Shown: positions 17,268-26,157, counted from the first letter of the stretch. The stretch: 64,000 nucleotides of DNA from PHAA01 sp963665865 (GCA_963665865.2 CAXXWF010000001.1:3224001-3288000), one strand, 5' to 3'. Numbers and translations are program-made. The notes: generated by a model not told the origin, from the letters alone.

Positions 17268-17555
17268 TTATAGTGATGCTTGTTTTTGCCTCTGGAAGCA
17301 CTCTAAACAGAAGACCGGTCTTCCCTCTACAGGTTTGAAAGGCACTTCGGTTTCGGCTCCACACTCGGCGCAAACAGCAGTAAACATCTCGCGTGGTCCT
17401 CTGTTGCCGCTTGTATTACGTCGGTTCTGTCTACAATCCTTGCAACGTTTGGGTTCATTTTCAAAACCCTTTTCATGATAGAATTCTTGCTCACCTACGG
17501 TAAATATAAACTCTTGGCCGCAATCCTGACACACTAAAATTTTGTCTTCGAACAT
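17268..17555 (-). CDS. Small zinc-ribbon protein
   Basis: A 95-residue protein with four Cys-x-x-Cys knuckles: CQDCGQ near residue 9, CKDCRQ near 38, CAECGA near 64 and CLECFQ near 83, i.e. two treble-clef or ribbon zinc sites in tandem. The first half resembles the family named probable zinc-ribbon (DKILVCQDCGQEFIFTVGEQ, EFYHEKGFENEPKRCKDCR), common next to housekeeping genes in clostridia. It has no catalytic residues; nucleic-acid or protein binding is a guess. It has its own terminator. Confidence 0.85.
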   Translation of the reverse strand: MFEDKILVCQDCGQEFIFTVGEQEFYHEKGFENEPKRCKDCRQNRRNTSGNRGPREMFTAVCAECGAETEVPFKPVEGRPVFCLECFQRQKQASL

Positions 17556-17668
17556 CTAAAAATATCCCTCACTTTTTTTGAAAATTGTCGAGATCAACAA
17601 TGAAAAGAAACCGATTCCCCGACTTGTACCAATTATTATAAACTTTGGGCAAGAGAATAGCAAGAATA

Positions 17669-18763
17669 TTACCTTCCTGATTTCTTAATCCCACCCAGCA
17701 GTTCAGCCATAGGAGTCAGGCTGACAAAATATGTGATGGCTATGGTAACTGCAGTAGTGGCGCAGTATAATCCTATAAGACCCAGGTTACCATCCCATAA
17801 ACTAGGATACCCCAGCCGGGGAGCGACTTTTATCAAAATAGTAAGCAGGAAGGGATGCATTAAAAAAATGAGAAAAGACTGGGCCGAGATCCAAGTGAGC
17901 CATGGTCTGTCCTTTTGCCGAAACTGCATGGCCAGAGCATAAAAGAAGAAATAACTGCAGGCAGTATACAACATAACACTGGGTCTAACGATGGATCCCT
18001 GGATATTTGTCAACTTGCTGTCCAGAATCACTATTGCCAAACTCATTAACCAAATAACTGCCAGGGTAATTGGCGGACGTTTTTCTTGATATGTCTGCAA
18101 TGATATGAGGCGATGCATTAAGAGACCCGTTCGCCCGGTACACTGGTTACACTCATAGGCGGTAAACATCCCCAGGACAAAATAAAACAGCCACACCGGA
18201 AAAGATAGTAAATATAGCGAGTTATAGCGGTAAGGCAGTGAAATAATATGGAGCAGATAGAGATATAATAGTATTTGACATGCCAAGGTTAGAAGCAGGC
18301 AGACCGCGAAAAGTTGGCGCGGTTTTTTTAAAAGCCACCGCCGCAACAAGGGATACAGAAGATAAAACTGCAGTATGATGGGCAAAAAATACAAATGATA
18401 ATAAGCGTTTCCCCATAGCAACGATTTCCCCCAAGTCACCAAAAAGAGTATCGGGTTATTCCACCTGAGCAGATAAGCACTAAATAAGCAATAGATAAAG
18501 CTCCAGATGAAAAAGGGCCATAGAATGCGCTTAAGACGTTTACGGTAAAATGATAAGGGAGATAAAACCGGGGCATCCCTATCAGTATGATATAAAAGAA
18601 AACCTGATATAACGATAAAAAGGGGTACGGCGAAACGTACGACGTGATTCCACAAATAGGCCAGCGAAGACTTGTCTATATAACCGGCAGTAACATGGAT
18701 AGCAATTACAGCCAAAGCTGCTGCGACCCGTAAGACATCAAATTCCTGCAAACGTTTATTCAT
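17669..18763 (-). CDS. Membrane acyltransferase, family 3
   Basis: About 364 residues with around ten membrane segments. It opens MNKRLQEFDVLRVAAALAVI then AIHVTAG, with the His and Arg typical of acyltransferase-3 (OafA/WecH-like) enzymes that acetylate surface sugars at the membrane. The start ATG 18763 overlaps the comF stop as TAATG and has AGGGGA before it; the longer frame to 18838 lies inside comF. The substrate is unknown; a wall or capsule sugar is likely. Confidence 0.88.
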   Translation of the reverse strand: MNKRLQEFDVLRVAAALAVIAIHVTAGYIDKSSLAYLWNHVVRFAVPLFIVISGFLLYHTDRDAPVLSPLSFYRKRLKRILWPFFIWSFIYCLFSAYLLRWNNPILFLVTWGKSLLWGNAYYHLYFLPIILQFYLLYPLLRRWLLKKPRQLFAVCLLLTLACQILLYLYLLHIISLPYRYNSLYLLSFPVWLFYFVLGMFTAYECNQCTGRTGLLMHRLISLQTYQEKRPPITLAVIWLMSLAIVILDSKLTNIQGSIVRPSVMLYTACSYFFFYALAMQFRQKDRPWLTWISAQSFLIFLMHPFLLTILIKVAPRLGYPSLWDGNLGLIGLYCATTAVTIAITYFVSLTPMAELLGGIKKSGR

Positions 18764-19482
18764 TAGAATCCCCTGCCGGTAGCCCAGGTAATAATACAAA
18801 CCCGATCCGCACCAGCCTGCAGCAGCGTACGAGTACATTCACGACTTGTTGATCCGGTTGTGTAAACATCGTCCACCAATAATATGCTTTTGTTAAGCAC
18901 CTTTTTCTCATCCCTTACCTCGAAGGCACAAAGGAGATTTTTCTCACGCTCTTCCTTGGAAAGTTCAGTCTGGGATGGTGTGTCCTTAACTCTGAATATT
19001 ATATGGTTATAAACCTTTATTCCCAATTTCTTGCCAATATTTCGGGCTAGCAATTCAGTCTGATTAAATCCCCTGACCTGGAAGCTGTTCCGGGATATGG
19101 GCACTGGAATTATGAGATCAATCGCGCCAAAGCGGGGCTCCGACTTTATTTTCTCGGCCATCATGGTCCCCATTTTAGGAGCTAGATATTTCCTCCCCAT
19201 AAACTTTAAAACCTTGGTGGAAATACGAAACGGGTCTTCATAAGGCCCTACAGCTCGGGCTATTTCAAACTGAGGCGGGCTTTGTCGGCAGTCTTCACAT
19301 AATTTCTTACCGCCCTCCAGATATTTTCCGCATCTCTCGCAATTCGTTCCAGAGCTCTCCAGTTTTGTGATTACCTCGGCACATTGCTGACACCAGGGCT
19401 CCTTAGAGCCATATCTGCCGTGCTTACGGCATATACAGCAAGTCTCTTGAGGGAATATCACATCAAGTATCGGATCCAGCAC
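18763..19482 (-). CDS. comF: ComF family phosphoribosyltransferase-like protein
   Basis: A 239-residue protein from GTG 19482. The N-terminal part has paired zinc knuckles (ETCCICRK, WCQQCAE, CERCGK, LCEDCRQ), and the C-terminal part has the PRPP-binding loop ILLVDDVYTTGSTSRE with a second motif VRGFNQTELLARNIGKKLG. ComF is needed for DNA uptake in competent Firmicutes, probably working with the ComFA helicase, which is not seen here. It is co-transcribed with the downstream acyltransferase through a TAATG overlap. Confidence 0.95.
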   Translation of the reverse strand: MLDPILDVIFPQETCCICRKHGRYGSKEPWCQQCAEVITKLESSGTNCERCGKYLEGGKKLCEDCRQSPPQFEIARAVGPYEDPFRISTKVLKFMGRKYLAPKMGTMMAEKIKSEPRFGAIDLIIPVPISRNSFQVRGFNQTELLARNIGKKLGIKVYNHIIFRVKDTPSQTELSKEEREKNLLCAFEVRDEKKVLNKSILLVDDVYTTGSTSRECTRTLLQAGADRVCIITWATGRGF

Positions 19483-19534
19483 GGTATCACCCCATTAATA
19501 AATCCACTTCCGGTTAAAGGAGATGGCGAACGTG

Positions 19535-19666
19535 GGGTGCAGGGGGGGAACGGGGGGACGAGGGAAACGAGGGGACGGTTCTCTTGTTTCCTCATTCTCA
19601 TTAATTATGGGAGGAAACAATGAGAACCGTCCCCTCGTTTCCTCTCCCCGTTCCCCCCCTGCACCC
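19535..19666. repeat. Long inverted repeat made of two hairpin elements, E1/E2
   Basis: E1: arms GGAAAC (19563-19568) and GTTTCC (19586-19591) around a minus-oriented GGGGACGGTTCT core. E2: arms GAGGAAAC (19611-19618) and GTTTCCTC (19637-19644) around a plus-oriented GAGAACCGTCCCC core. The flanks (GGGTGC at 19535, GCACCC at 19661) continue the symmetry, so about 55 bases on each side pair with few mismatches. It lies between comF and the small membrane ORF. Confidence 0.85.
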
Positions 19667-19711
19667 TTTGTATCTTCCCCTGTCGCAACCATAATAGACA
19701 AGATAGAATGT

Positions 19712-19720
19712 ATTATACCA
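19712..19720 (-). promoter_or_regulatory. Extended -10 box for comF
   Basis: Minus strand TGGTATAAT, a TGn-extended consensus -10. No good -35 is seen at 17 bases. The leader would contain the E1/E2 inverted repeat. Confidence 0.4.
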
Positions 19721-19728
19721 TAAAAAGT

Positions 19729-19899
19729 TCAAACCTTTTCTCTCTCGCTGCACAAATTTGACTGCTTTTCAGTTTTTTTGAATAAATATGGAGTAAAAGC
19801 CCGAATTGACGATCGCTTTTTACGAAAGACTGCCCTGATGATAAATATCATTATGATAAACCAGATGGTAAAACTGGTTAATTTTAATATTATAATCAT
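19729..19899 (-). CDS. Small single-span membrane protein, 56 residues
   Basis: Too short for usual ORF cut-offs. ATG 19899 is preceded by a perfect AAGGAGG eight bases away, and TGA is at 19731-19729. The product starts MIIILKLTSFTIWFIIMIFI, one hydrophobic segment (about residues 2-22), followed by a basic stretch (RAVFRKKRSS) and a charged tail, so the C-terminus should be cytoplasmic. A promoter with TTGACC and TATATT lies upstream. I do not recognise the family. The strong ribosome site, promoter and membrane topology make it a credible gene, but conservation is untested. Confidence 0.62.
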   Translation of the reverse strand: MIIILKLTSFTIWFIIMIFIIRAVFRKKRSSIRAFTPYLFKKTEKQSNLCSEREKV

Positions 19900-19923
19900 A
19901 TAAAAACCTCCTTACGGTATATT

Positions 19924-19951
19924 AATATATAATATGCCAGAAGAAGGTCAA
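19924..19951 (-). promoter_or_regulatory. Promoter of the small membrane ORF
   Basis: Minus strand TTGACC (19951-19946), 16 bases, TATATT (19929-19924), about 25 bases before the start codon. Confidence 0.55.
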
Positions 19952-19965
19952 TTGATTACCAGTGA

Positions 19966-20002
19966 TTTTTGGGACACTGGACCTGTCCCCTTGTCCCAAA
20001 AA
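19966..20002 (+). repeat. Covarying-arm hairpin element, copy F
   Basis: Arms TTTTTGGGACA (19966-19976) and TGTCCCAAAAA (19992-20002), eleven perfect pairs, around CTGGACCTGTCCCCT. It belongs to the GGACCTGTCCCC core subtype and starts eight bases beyond the phosphohexomutase stop; on that strand it would resemble a terminator with a T-run. Confidence 0.8.
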
Positions 20003-20010
20003 CTGTAAGC

Positions 20011-21444
20011 TTACTGGGTATCCTGCAGAGAAAGCGCCGTCATTACCTCTTGGCGCATTTCCTCCAGCCTTTTCTCGTCCGCAGCTTCTATATAAACCCT
20101 GACGAGCGGTTCCGTTCCGGAAGGCCTGATCAAAATCCAGGAACTGTCTTCCATAACAATCTTTTTGCCTTCCTTTTCATCAATCTTGTCAACTTTTATA
20201 CCTGCCACCACTTTAGGCTGATAATCTTGTAAATCTGCTAGAATACGTTCCTTTTCCCGCGGAGTAATTTTGATGTCGATGCGTTCACTGATCATTATGC
20301 CATATTTCTCTACTACTTCTTGGTTTAGCTGATTGAATGTTTTTCCGGTAGTCGCTAAGATTTCGGCGGCCAAAAGCCCTACCAAAATACCATCCTTTTC
20401 TGGTACATGTCCGAATATACTTAAACCGCCGCTCTCTTCCGCCCCCATAATACAACCCTTTTCCCGCAGACATTCCGAAATGTATTTAAAGCCCACCGGG
20501 GTTTCAATAACACTGAGCCCGTTCTGTTTAGCAATGCGGTCCAGGTTATGAGTGGTAGCCAGAGAACGACAAACTGGGCCCCGAAAAGTGCGGGTATTCA
20601 AAAGATGTTCAAACAACAGATAAGCCAAACGGTTAGGATCTACAAACTGCCCTTCATTGTCTACAATACCGAATCGGTCTCCATCTCCATCCAATGCTAA
20701 ACCTAAATCGCACTTATAGTTAACAACCGCCCTTTTCAGATCCGATAAACCTGCGTCAGTTGGTTCCGGGATAGAGCCGCCAAATAGTGGATCGCGGTAG
20801 TTATTAATAGTCCTGACTTCACAGCCGAGTTCAGTCAGGATTCGATCTAAATAGCCCACTCCGGACCCATACATAGGATCAACAACTACCTTAAGCGGCC
20901 TATTACTAAAAGCTTCGGGATTAATGACTCTCAATATTTGGTTTATATATTCCCGGTCAATATCAATCTCTTTCAACAAATCAAGAGCCAGGGCCTCTTT
21001 TAACTCCAGTTCATAAATCCTGCCACCCTCTTGGATTCGCTTGACCTCATCCTCTATGATGGTGGTAACATCAGGCAAAGCCGGCCCGGCATATTCCGGT
21101 ATAAATTTAATGCCGTTATACTCCGGCGGATTATGACTAGCTGTAACCATAATAGCCCCTCCCGCTTGGCAGGTCCGTATGGCAAAAGCAGTCAGCGGGG
21201 TTGGAACCGCCTTTTTGGTCATAGAAACTCGGATTCCATTGCCGGCCATTACTCGGGCACATTCACTGGCAAAATGTTCAGACAGGAAGCGGTTGTCATA
21301 ACCGATTACAATACCCTTTTTGCTCAGACTATTGTTTTTTAGATAATTAGCAATTGCCTGGGTCACCAGTTTAATATTTGCAAAAGTAAAATCCTCTGCT
21401 ATGATGGCTCTCCATCCATCGGTACCAAACTTTATTTCAGCCAT
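20011..21444 (-). CDS. Alpha-D-phosphohexomutase (phosphoglucomutase/phosphomannomutase)
   Basis: A 477-residue enzyme with all four family signatures: KFGTDGWRAIIAEDF at the N-terminus, the phosphoserine loop TASHNPPEYNGIKF near residue 103, the metal loop DGDGDRFGI near 240, the sugar loop GAEESGGLSIFGH near 325 and the phosphate loop RPSGTEPLVRVY near 445. It interconverts hexose 1- and 6-phosphates, supplying RmlA or ManC type sugar activation. Glucose or mannose preference cannot be read from sequence. Start ATG 21444 follows AAGGAGG. Confidence 0.95.
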   Translation of the reverse strand: MAEIKFGTDGWRAIIAEDFTFANIKLVTQAIANYLKNNSLSKKGIVIGYDNRFLSEHFASECARVMAGNGIRVSMTKKAVPTPLTAFAIRTCQAGGAIMVTASHNPPEYNGIKFIPEYAGPALPDVTTIIEDEVKRIQEGGRIYELELKEALALDLLKEIDIDREYINQILRVINPEAFSNRPLKVVVDPMYGSGVGYLDRILTELGCEVRTINNYRDPLFGGSIPEPTDAGLSDLKRAVVNYKCDLGLALDGDGDRFGIVDNEGQFVDPNRLAYLLFEHLLNTRTFRGPVCRSLATTHNLDRIAKQNGLSVIETPVGFKYISECLREKGCIMGAEESGGLSIFGHVPEKDGILVGLLAAEILATTGKTFNQLNQEVVEKYGIMISERIDIKITPREKERILADLQDYQPKVVAGIKVDKIDEKEGKKIVMEDSSWILIRPSGTEPLVRVYIEAADEKRLEEMRQEVMTALSLQDTQ

Positions 21445-21490
21445 AGCTGCCTCCTTAGTTCAAAGCGAAAATGATTAGGTTGTCACGAGC

Positions 21491-21519
21491 GTTGTCAAAA
21501 GAACCGTCACCTTGACAAC
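21491..21519 (+). repeat. Covarying-arm hairpin element, copy G
   Basis: Arms GTTGTCAA (21491-21498) and TTGACAAC (21512-21519), eight perfect pairs, around AAGAACCGTCACC. The arm word differs from every other copy, yet the pairing is complete. Confidence 0.85.
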
Positions 21520-21554
21520 TTCGTCCCGCTGGCGTCTTCTTTCTTTTCTTATTC

Positions 21555-22688
21555 TTAAGATTGTGCTCCTATGCGTACGTAAAGGAAATCTTTAACAACC
21601 TTAACGATGCGGCGAGCTGCCTTGCCGTCTCCATAGGGGTTAATTGATTGAGCCATCTTATCGTATTCTCGGCGGTCAACCAGCAAAAGTCGGGCCGCTT
21701 CGTAAATATGCTCCTTAATTGTTCCTACTAGTTTTACCGTTCCAGCCTGGATAGCTTCCGGTCTTTCCGTAGTATCACGCAGAACCAGTACCGGTTTACC
21801 GAGTGAAGGTGCTTCCTCCTGCATTCCGCCAGAATCAGTTAATATAATATATGATGCGTTCATTAGATTCGCGAATGCCTCATATTCCATAGGCTCCAGC
21901 AGATGAACTCTCTCCCGGTCTCCCAGCATCTCAAGCGCCAGATCCTTAACTGTAGGATTTTTATGTACCGGAAACACTATTTCCACATCAGCAAACTCTT
22001 CCACCAGTTGAATCAAAGCCCCATAAATTTCTCTCATATGGTCGCCCCAGTTCTCTCGCCGGTGGGTAGTAACCAATAATATTCTATTATTTAAGTTAAT
22101 ATCCTTTAATTCCTCGCTAAACCCATAATTTGGATGCACCGTATCCATCAAGGCATCTATGACCGTATTACCGGTTACCCATATTTTGAAGGTAGCGATG
22201 GATTCAGCCAGGAGATTCTCCCGTGAAAGGTCAGTGGGAGCAAAATGCAGTTCAGCCAGCCGGCCCGTAAGGCTGCGGTTCATCTCCTCTGGATAAGGCG
22301 AATATTTATTACGGGTACGCAGTCCGGCTTCAACATGCCCTACTGGTATCTTCTGGTAAAACGCAGCTAGGGCTGCAGCAAAAGTGGTAGTCGTATCCCC
22401 GTGAACCAAAACCAAATCCGGTTTCTCCTGCTCCATAATATCTTTTAATCCGCTCAAAACCCCGGTAGTAATGCTGTATAAATCCTGTTTGTCTTTCATC
22501 AGGTTTAAGTCATAATCCGGTTTTATTGCAAACAGGTGCAGAACCTGATCAAGCATCTCTCGATGTTGAGCAGTTACTACTACCTTTGTATCTATATCCT
22601 GCACTTTTTTGAGTTCCTTTATAACCGGAGCCATTTTAATCGCTTCTGGCCTGGTCCCGAAAACTACCATCACTTTTCCCAATCTCAT
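21555..22688 (-). CDS. wecB: UDP-N-acetylglucosamine 2-epimerase, non-hydrolysing
   Basis: A 377-residue enzyme opening MRLGKVMVVFGTRPEAIKMA, with HVEAGLRT, EEMNRSLTGRLAELHFAPT and the C-terminal ILTDSGGMQEEAPSLGKPVL, the binding signatures of WecB/MnaA. It makes UDP-ManNAc for teichoic-acid linkage units or surface polysaccharide. GGAGG lies nine bases before ATG 22688. It precedes the phosphohexomutase on the same strand. Confidence 0.96.
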   Translation of the reverse strand: MRLGKVMVVFGTRPEAIKMAPVIKELKKVQDIDTKVVVTAQHREMLDQVLHLFAIKPDYDLNLMKDKQDLYSITTGVLSGLKDIMEQEKPDLVLVHGDTTTTFAAALAAFYQKIPVGHVEAGLRTRNKYSPYPEEMNRSLTGRLAELHFAPTDLSRENLLAESIATFKIWVTGNTVIDALMDTVHPNYGFSEELKDINLNNRILLVTTHRRENWGDHMREIYGALIQLVEEFADVEIVFPVHKNPTVKDLALEMLGDRERVHLLEPMEYEAFANLMNASYIILTDSGGMQEEAPSLGKPVLVLRDTTERPEAIQAGTVKLVGTIKEHIYEAARLLLVDRREYDKMAQSINPYGDGKAARRIVKVVKDFLYVRIGAQS

Positions 22689-22836
22689 CTATAATTCCTC
22701 CAATAATCAATAGAACTGTATATGCCCGTAGATATCCAGTATACATTAGCACAATAGTAATATATTTGCCATGGATAAGTCAAAGGTAAGTGGAAAGCAT
22801 GGCAAGTAAATGATATTATTAACATGCAAGTAAGCG

Positions 22837-22872
22837 CAAACTGCAATCAGTTTGATTGCGGTGCCTGGCAAC
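22837..22872 (+). other. Two mutually exclusive small hairpins before the S41 gene
   Basis: CAAACTG (22837-22843) can pair with CAGTTTG (22848-22854), or GCAATCA (22843-22849) with TGATTGC (22853-22859); they share bases and cannot coexist. GGTGCCTGGCAAC follows at 22860. They lie in the leader just before AAGGGGGA and the TTG start. This could be chance. Confidence 0.3.
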
Positions 22873-22889
22873 TGTAAGGGGGACAATCA

Positions 22890-24494
22890 TTGAGGACTTT
22901 AAAACATGCCTATCGGCAAATATTACTTATACTTCTGGTAATTACCCTGATGTTCCCGAGTTCAGCTTGGGCACAGGGATCGGCTCTGGCGGAAGTACGC
23001 GATTTACTGCGCAATTACTACGTAGAACCGGTAAAGGAAGATGTATTAAACTCTCCAACAATTGAGGCTATCCTCACCCAGCTGGATGATCCTTACACCA
23101 CTTTTATGACCGCGGAACAGTACCAGGATTTCAATAATTCTCTGGAGCAAAACTTTTCCGGCATAGGCATTTATCTGGACATAGTTGAGGAAGGAATTAA
23201 AGTAACAGCCCTGGTCAGCGGTTCCCCGGCTGAGAAGGCTGACCTGCAGGTGGATGATATTATTACCTTTATAGATGGCCATTCCCTTAACGGCCTATCC
23301 TCAGAAGAAATCATACCCCTTATCAGAGGTCCTGAGGGCAGCATGGTTCAATTGCTCGTACAGCGGTCAGGTACATCTTTTGCCGTTCAGGTACAGCGCG
23401 AAAATATTGCAATTCCCTCAGTAACTGGTGAAATTAAAGCCTTTAATACTGGCTATTTAAGCATAAGCTCCTTTGCGAGTGAAACAAGTAAGCTTTTTGC
23501 AGATTCCCTAGATAATCTGCGCCGCCAGAATCCGAACGCTTATATCGTTGATTTACGAGATAATGGCGGGGGATATGTGGGTGCTGCCCTGGATATAGCA
23601 GGTTTTTTTATTGGCGATAACGTAGCAATGCAGACTAAATACCGCGATACCCCACCCTATCTGGACCGGGCCGATAAACATAGTTATATCATAGATAAAC
23701 CCACCATTTTCCTGCTCAATCAGAACAGTGCCAGCGCCTCAGAAATCCTGGCCGAAGCACTTAGGGATTACGATAAGGCGGTGCTTATTGGCACTCAAAG
23801 TTATGGCAAGGGATGCATGCAGGAACTAATTAAATTGGATAGCGGCGATTATTTTAAAATGACCGTAGCCGATCTTCGTTCACCTCGGGGTAATGACATA
23901 AACAAAAAAGGTATCATCCCGGATTTACTAATCGAAAAAGCTGATCCATTAAAGGCTGCTGAACTGCTTCTGTCTGGAAGCGAAACCAAGAATAATTTAA
24001 CTGGCCTGGTCAGGTTGACTTTGGCCTCCAAATCCTTCGTGATAGACACCAAGAAGGCCCAGGAGCCGGAATATTGGCAAGCTTACGGGGAAATTATAAA
24101 TAGAGTCGGCACGGGATTAATGAAGGGAAAAGCCAACGGGTGGGAAAGCGTAACTGCCCAGGAGTTGACGGACCGACGTTCACTTTATTATCCTGATTAT
24201 CAGCTCGGAAATCAGCTACCCAGCGTTACGGTTGATAAAAAGTTTACCCTGACCTTCCCTCGGAATGTAAACTGGCAAACAGTTAACCAGTCTAACATTG
24301 AATTAATTGCCAGTGATGGTGAACGCATCCCCTTAAACTTGAATCCGTTAAACAGTGCTCAAATGCAGGCAAGTCCGGAGAAGAACCTGCTCCCCAACAC
24401 TTGCTACTGGTTGTTGCTCCATCCTGGCATTCAATATACAGATGAGAGTTTCCTGCAAACCGGTATTGTTTTTACCGCTACGGTAAATCCATAG
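22890..24494 (+). CDS. Secreted S41 peptidase with extra C-terminal domain
   Basis: Starts at TTG 22890 with AAGGGGGA upstream. Signal peptide 1-28 (ends SAWAQG), PDZ domain about 85-165, S41 catalytic domain about 180-345 with Ser282 in NQNSASASE and Lys307 in SYGKG, again 25 residues apart. Residues about 350-430 include a Copper-amine-oxidase-unlike linker, and the last 100 residues (VDKKFTLTFPRNVNWQTVNQ onward) look like a Big/SbsA-type beta domain that could dock on the wall. It is a second CtpA-like protease, longer than the one at 6.6 kb and not clustered with ftsEX. Target unknown. Confidence 0.9.
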   Translation: MRTLKHAYRQILLILLVITLMFPSSAWAQGSALAEVRDLLRNYYVEPVKEDVLNSPTIEAILTQLDDPYTTFMTAEQYQDFNNSLEQNFSGIGIYLDIVEEGIKVTALVSGSPAEKADLQVDDIITFIDGHSLNGLSSEEIIPLIRGPEGSMVQLLVQRSGTSFAVQVQRENIAIPSVTGEIKAFNTGYLSISSFASETSKLFADSLDNLRRQNPNAYIVDLRDNGGGYVGAALDIAGFFIGDNVAMQTKYRDTPPYLDRADKHSYIIDKPTIFLLNQNSASASEILAEALRDYDKAVLIGTQSYGKGCMQELIKLDSGDYFKMTVADLRSPRGNDINKKGIIPDLLIEKADPLKAAELLLSGSETKNNLTGLVRLTLASKSFVIDTKKAQEPEYWQAYGEIINRVGTGLMKGKANGWESVTAQELTDRRSLYYPDYQLGNQLPSVTVDKKFTLTFPRNVNWQTVNQSNIELIASDGERIPLNLNPLNSAQMQASPEKNLLPNTCYWLLLHPGIQYTDESFLQTGIVFTATVNP

Positions 24495-24520
24495 GGAGAT
24501 AATAGTATATAATTTATTAA

Positions 24521-25480
24521 ATGATAGTAAGGATTTTGGAAAGCATGCGCAGTAAAAATAGTGTTAAAATAGGCCTTGTTTTATTAAGTCTGTTTATCGT
24601 GTTTACTATATCGGTTTTTATCAAATACCCGCAATTGCACAATGTTATGCCAACCGGCAAATCTAATTTACCAACGCCGCCAGTTGGTGAAGCTATAAAC
24701 CCCAACCCTCGGCCAGTTTATTATGCAGACAAAGTGGCCATACTTATGTATCATAATTTCGATGACTATGAAACTGCCGCTACTATCAGCTCGGAACACT
24801 TTCGTGAACAGATCGCTGCTCTCCAGGAAAAAGGATATAACTTTATAAGTTTAAAACAACTGAACGATTTTTTAGCAGGAAAGCAGGACATACCACCTAA
24901 TGCAGTTACCATTACTATCGATGATGGCTATCGAAGTGTATATCAATATGCCTATCCGGTATTGGTCGAGAACAACATACCAGCCAGTATATTTGTGATC
25001 GTAAAAAATGTTGGTGCTACCGCGAATCAGATCCCGAAATTGACTTGGGAACAAATGCAGGAAATGCAGACCCATGGAATGAGCTTCTATTCTCATTCCT
25101 ATGACAGCCACCGTTTAGTGCAAAGGCAGGATGGAACTGAAGGCTCGGAGCTTAATTCTCCAAAATATCTGCCCGACAAGAAAAGGTATGAAACAGCCAG
25201 CGAATACCGGGATAGAGTTAATAACGATTTAATATTATCAAAAACTTCGTTGGAGAAAGAATTGAATACGAAGGTTGATTACCTGGCCTTGCCATATGGT
25301 TATAAGAATGACACCGTACAGCAACTAGCACAAGCGGCTGGATACCATTATTTACTAACCGTTGATCCAGGTATTGTAGATAGAAATTCGGATATAATGG
25401 CTCTCAAGCGTATCCCCGCCGGACAAATCGGTATTAATGGCGAACAGTTACATAATTCAATAATTCAATATACGAAATGA
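24521..25480 (+). CDS. Polysaccharide deacetylase (NodB/IcaB type)
   Basis: A 319-residue protein with an N-terminal membrane anchor (about 15-35) and a NodB fold. The motif TITIDDGYRS carries the catalytic Asp pair, and the zinc histidines are in SHSYDSH with four residues between them, as I recall for PgaB/IcaB-type enzymes rather than the usual three. It should remove acetyl groups from N-acetylglucosamine polymers outside the cell. ATG 24521 has a weak site; ATG 24545 with GGAAAG is an alternative. It follows the S41 gene by 26 bases, so the two may be one unit. Confidence 0.9.
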   Translation: MIVRILESMRSKNSVKIGLVLLSLFIVFTISVFIKYPQLHNVMPTGKSNLPTPPVGEAINPNPRPVYYADKVAILMYHNFDDYETAATISSEHFREQIAALQEKGYNFISLKQLNDFLAGKQDIPPNAVTITIDDGYRSVYQYAYPVLVENNIPASIFVIVKNVGATANQIPKLTWEQMQEMQTHGMSFYSHSYDSHRLVQRQDGTEGSELNSPKYLPDKKRYETASEYRDRVNNDLILSKTSLEKELNTKVDYLALPYGYKNDTVQQLAQAAGYHYLLTVDPGIVDRNSDIMALKRIPAGQIGINGEQLHNSIIQYTK

Positions 25481-25549
25481 GAACCGTCTCCACTTGTTCC
25501 AAGGGGGAAACAACAGCACCAGGGACAAAGGGGACAGGTCCATTGTCCC
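25480..25549. repeat. Covarying-arm hairpin elements, copies H1 (half) and H2
   Basis: H2: arms GGGACAA (25522-25528) and TTGTCCC (25543-25549) around the minus-oriented core AGGGGACAGGTCCA. H1: GAGAACCGTCTCC followed by ACTTGTTCC, begins inside the deacetylase stop codon and has lost its left arm. They sit between convergent genes. Confidence 0.75.
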
Positions 25550-25578
25550 ATGCAAGAAGCATCCCCTATTTTTCTCCC

Positions 25579-26157
25579 CTAGCTTTTTATCCCGTTCATA
25601 ATAATATCCGTGACCAGTTCCGCGGCAGCAGTCGCATCTATATCCCAGCCTTCAAGGCATACCGGGACCCAAAACGAACCGAGTATCCCACTTATCATTA
25701 TAGTCAACATTTTAGTGTCTAAATCCCGTATCTCTCCTTTGCTGATAGCGGCGGCAAAAAGCGCCTGCATATGCTCCTCTTTCAGCCGACGTTTTTGCCA
25801 GGCCCAGTCTCTAAGCTCATTATCGATTATTTCAGTATCTAAAAACAGAATCCGGGTTAAGTCCTTGTTTTCCTGGCAGAACCGAAAATGCCCCTCCACC
25901 AATCCCCTAATCTTTTGTTCAATGGTTAAACTATTGCTTATGTCGGAATTGATGGAGTGGTTGTACAGATAAAAACTGCGTTCCAGAATTTCCTGTAATA
26001 ACTGCAGTTTGCTGGCAAAATATTCGTATATGGTACCCTTGCCTATACCTGCCGCAACCGCGATCTCCTCCATTTTAGTGTTATGATAGCCCTTCTTGGA
26101 TAATACCTGTATGGCTGCTACCATAATTCGGTCCCTTTTATTTTCTTTCGAAGCCAT
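25579..26157 (-). CDS. TetR family regulator of the RND efflux operon
   Basis: A 192-residue protein with the TetR DNA-binding domain at residues 9-55 (RIMVAAIQVLSKKGYHNTKM, then AAGIGKGTIYEYFASKLQLL) and a ligand-binding C-terminal half. ATG 26157 uses a GGAGGG site lying in the end of the RND gene, so it is the last gene of that operon, unlike the common upstream position. It is the best candidate to bind the 20-bp dyad found both at the RND operon promoter and at the TolC-like gene promoter. Confidence 0.93.
   Translation of the reverse strand: MASKENKRDRIMVAAIQVLSKKGYHNTKMEEIAVAAGIGKGTIYEYFASKLQLLQEILERSFYLYNHSINSDISNSLTIEQKIRGLVEGHFRFCQENKDLTRILFLDTEIIDNELRDWAWQKRRLKEEHMQALFAAAISKGEIRDLDTKMLTIMISGILGSFWVPVCLEGWDIDATAAAELVTDIIMNGIKS

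Noticed and set aside
22837..22872. Riboswitch in the leader of the S41 gene
   Set aside because: Two small alternative hairpins are visible, but nothing matches a known riboswitch; kept only as a low-confidence structure.
17119..25549. CRISPR array
   Set aside because: The repeats are scattered, inverted and arm-variable, with no regular spacers and no cas genes.
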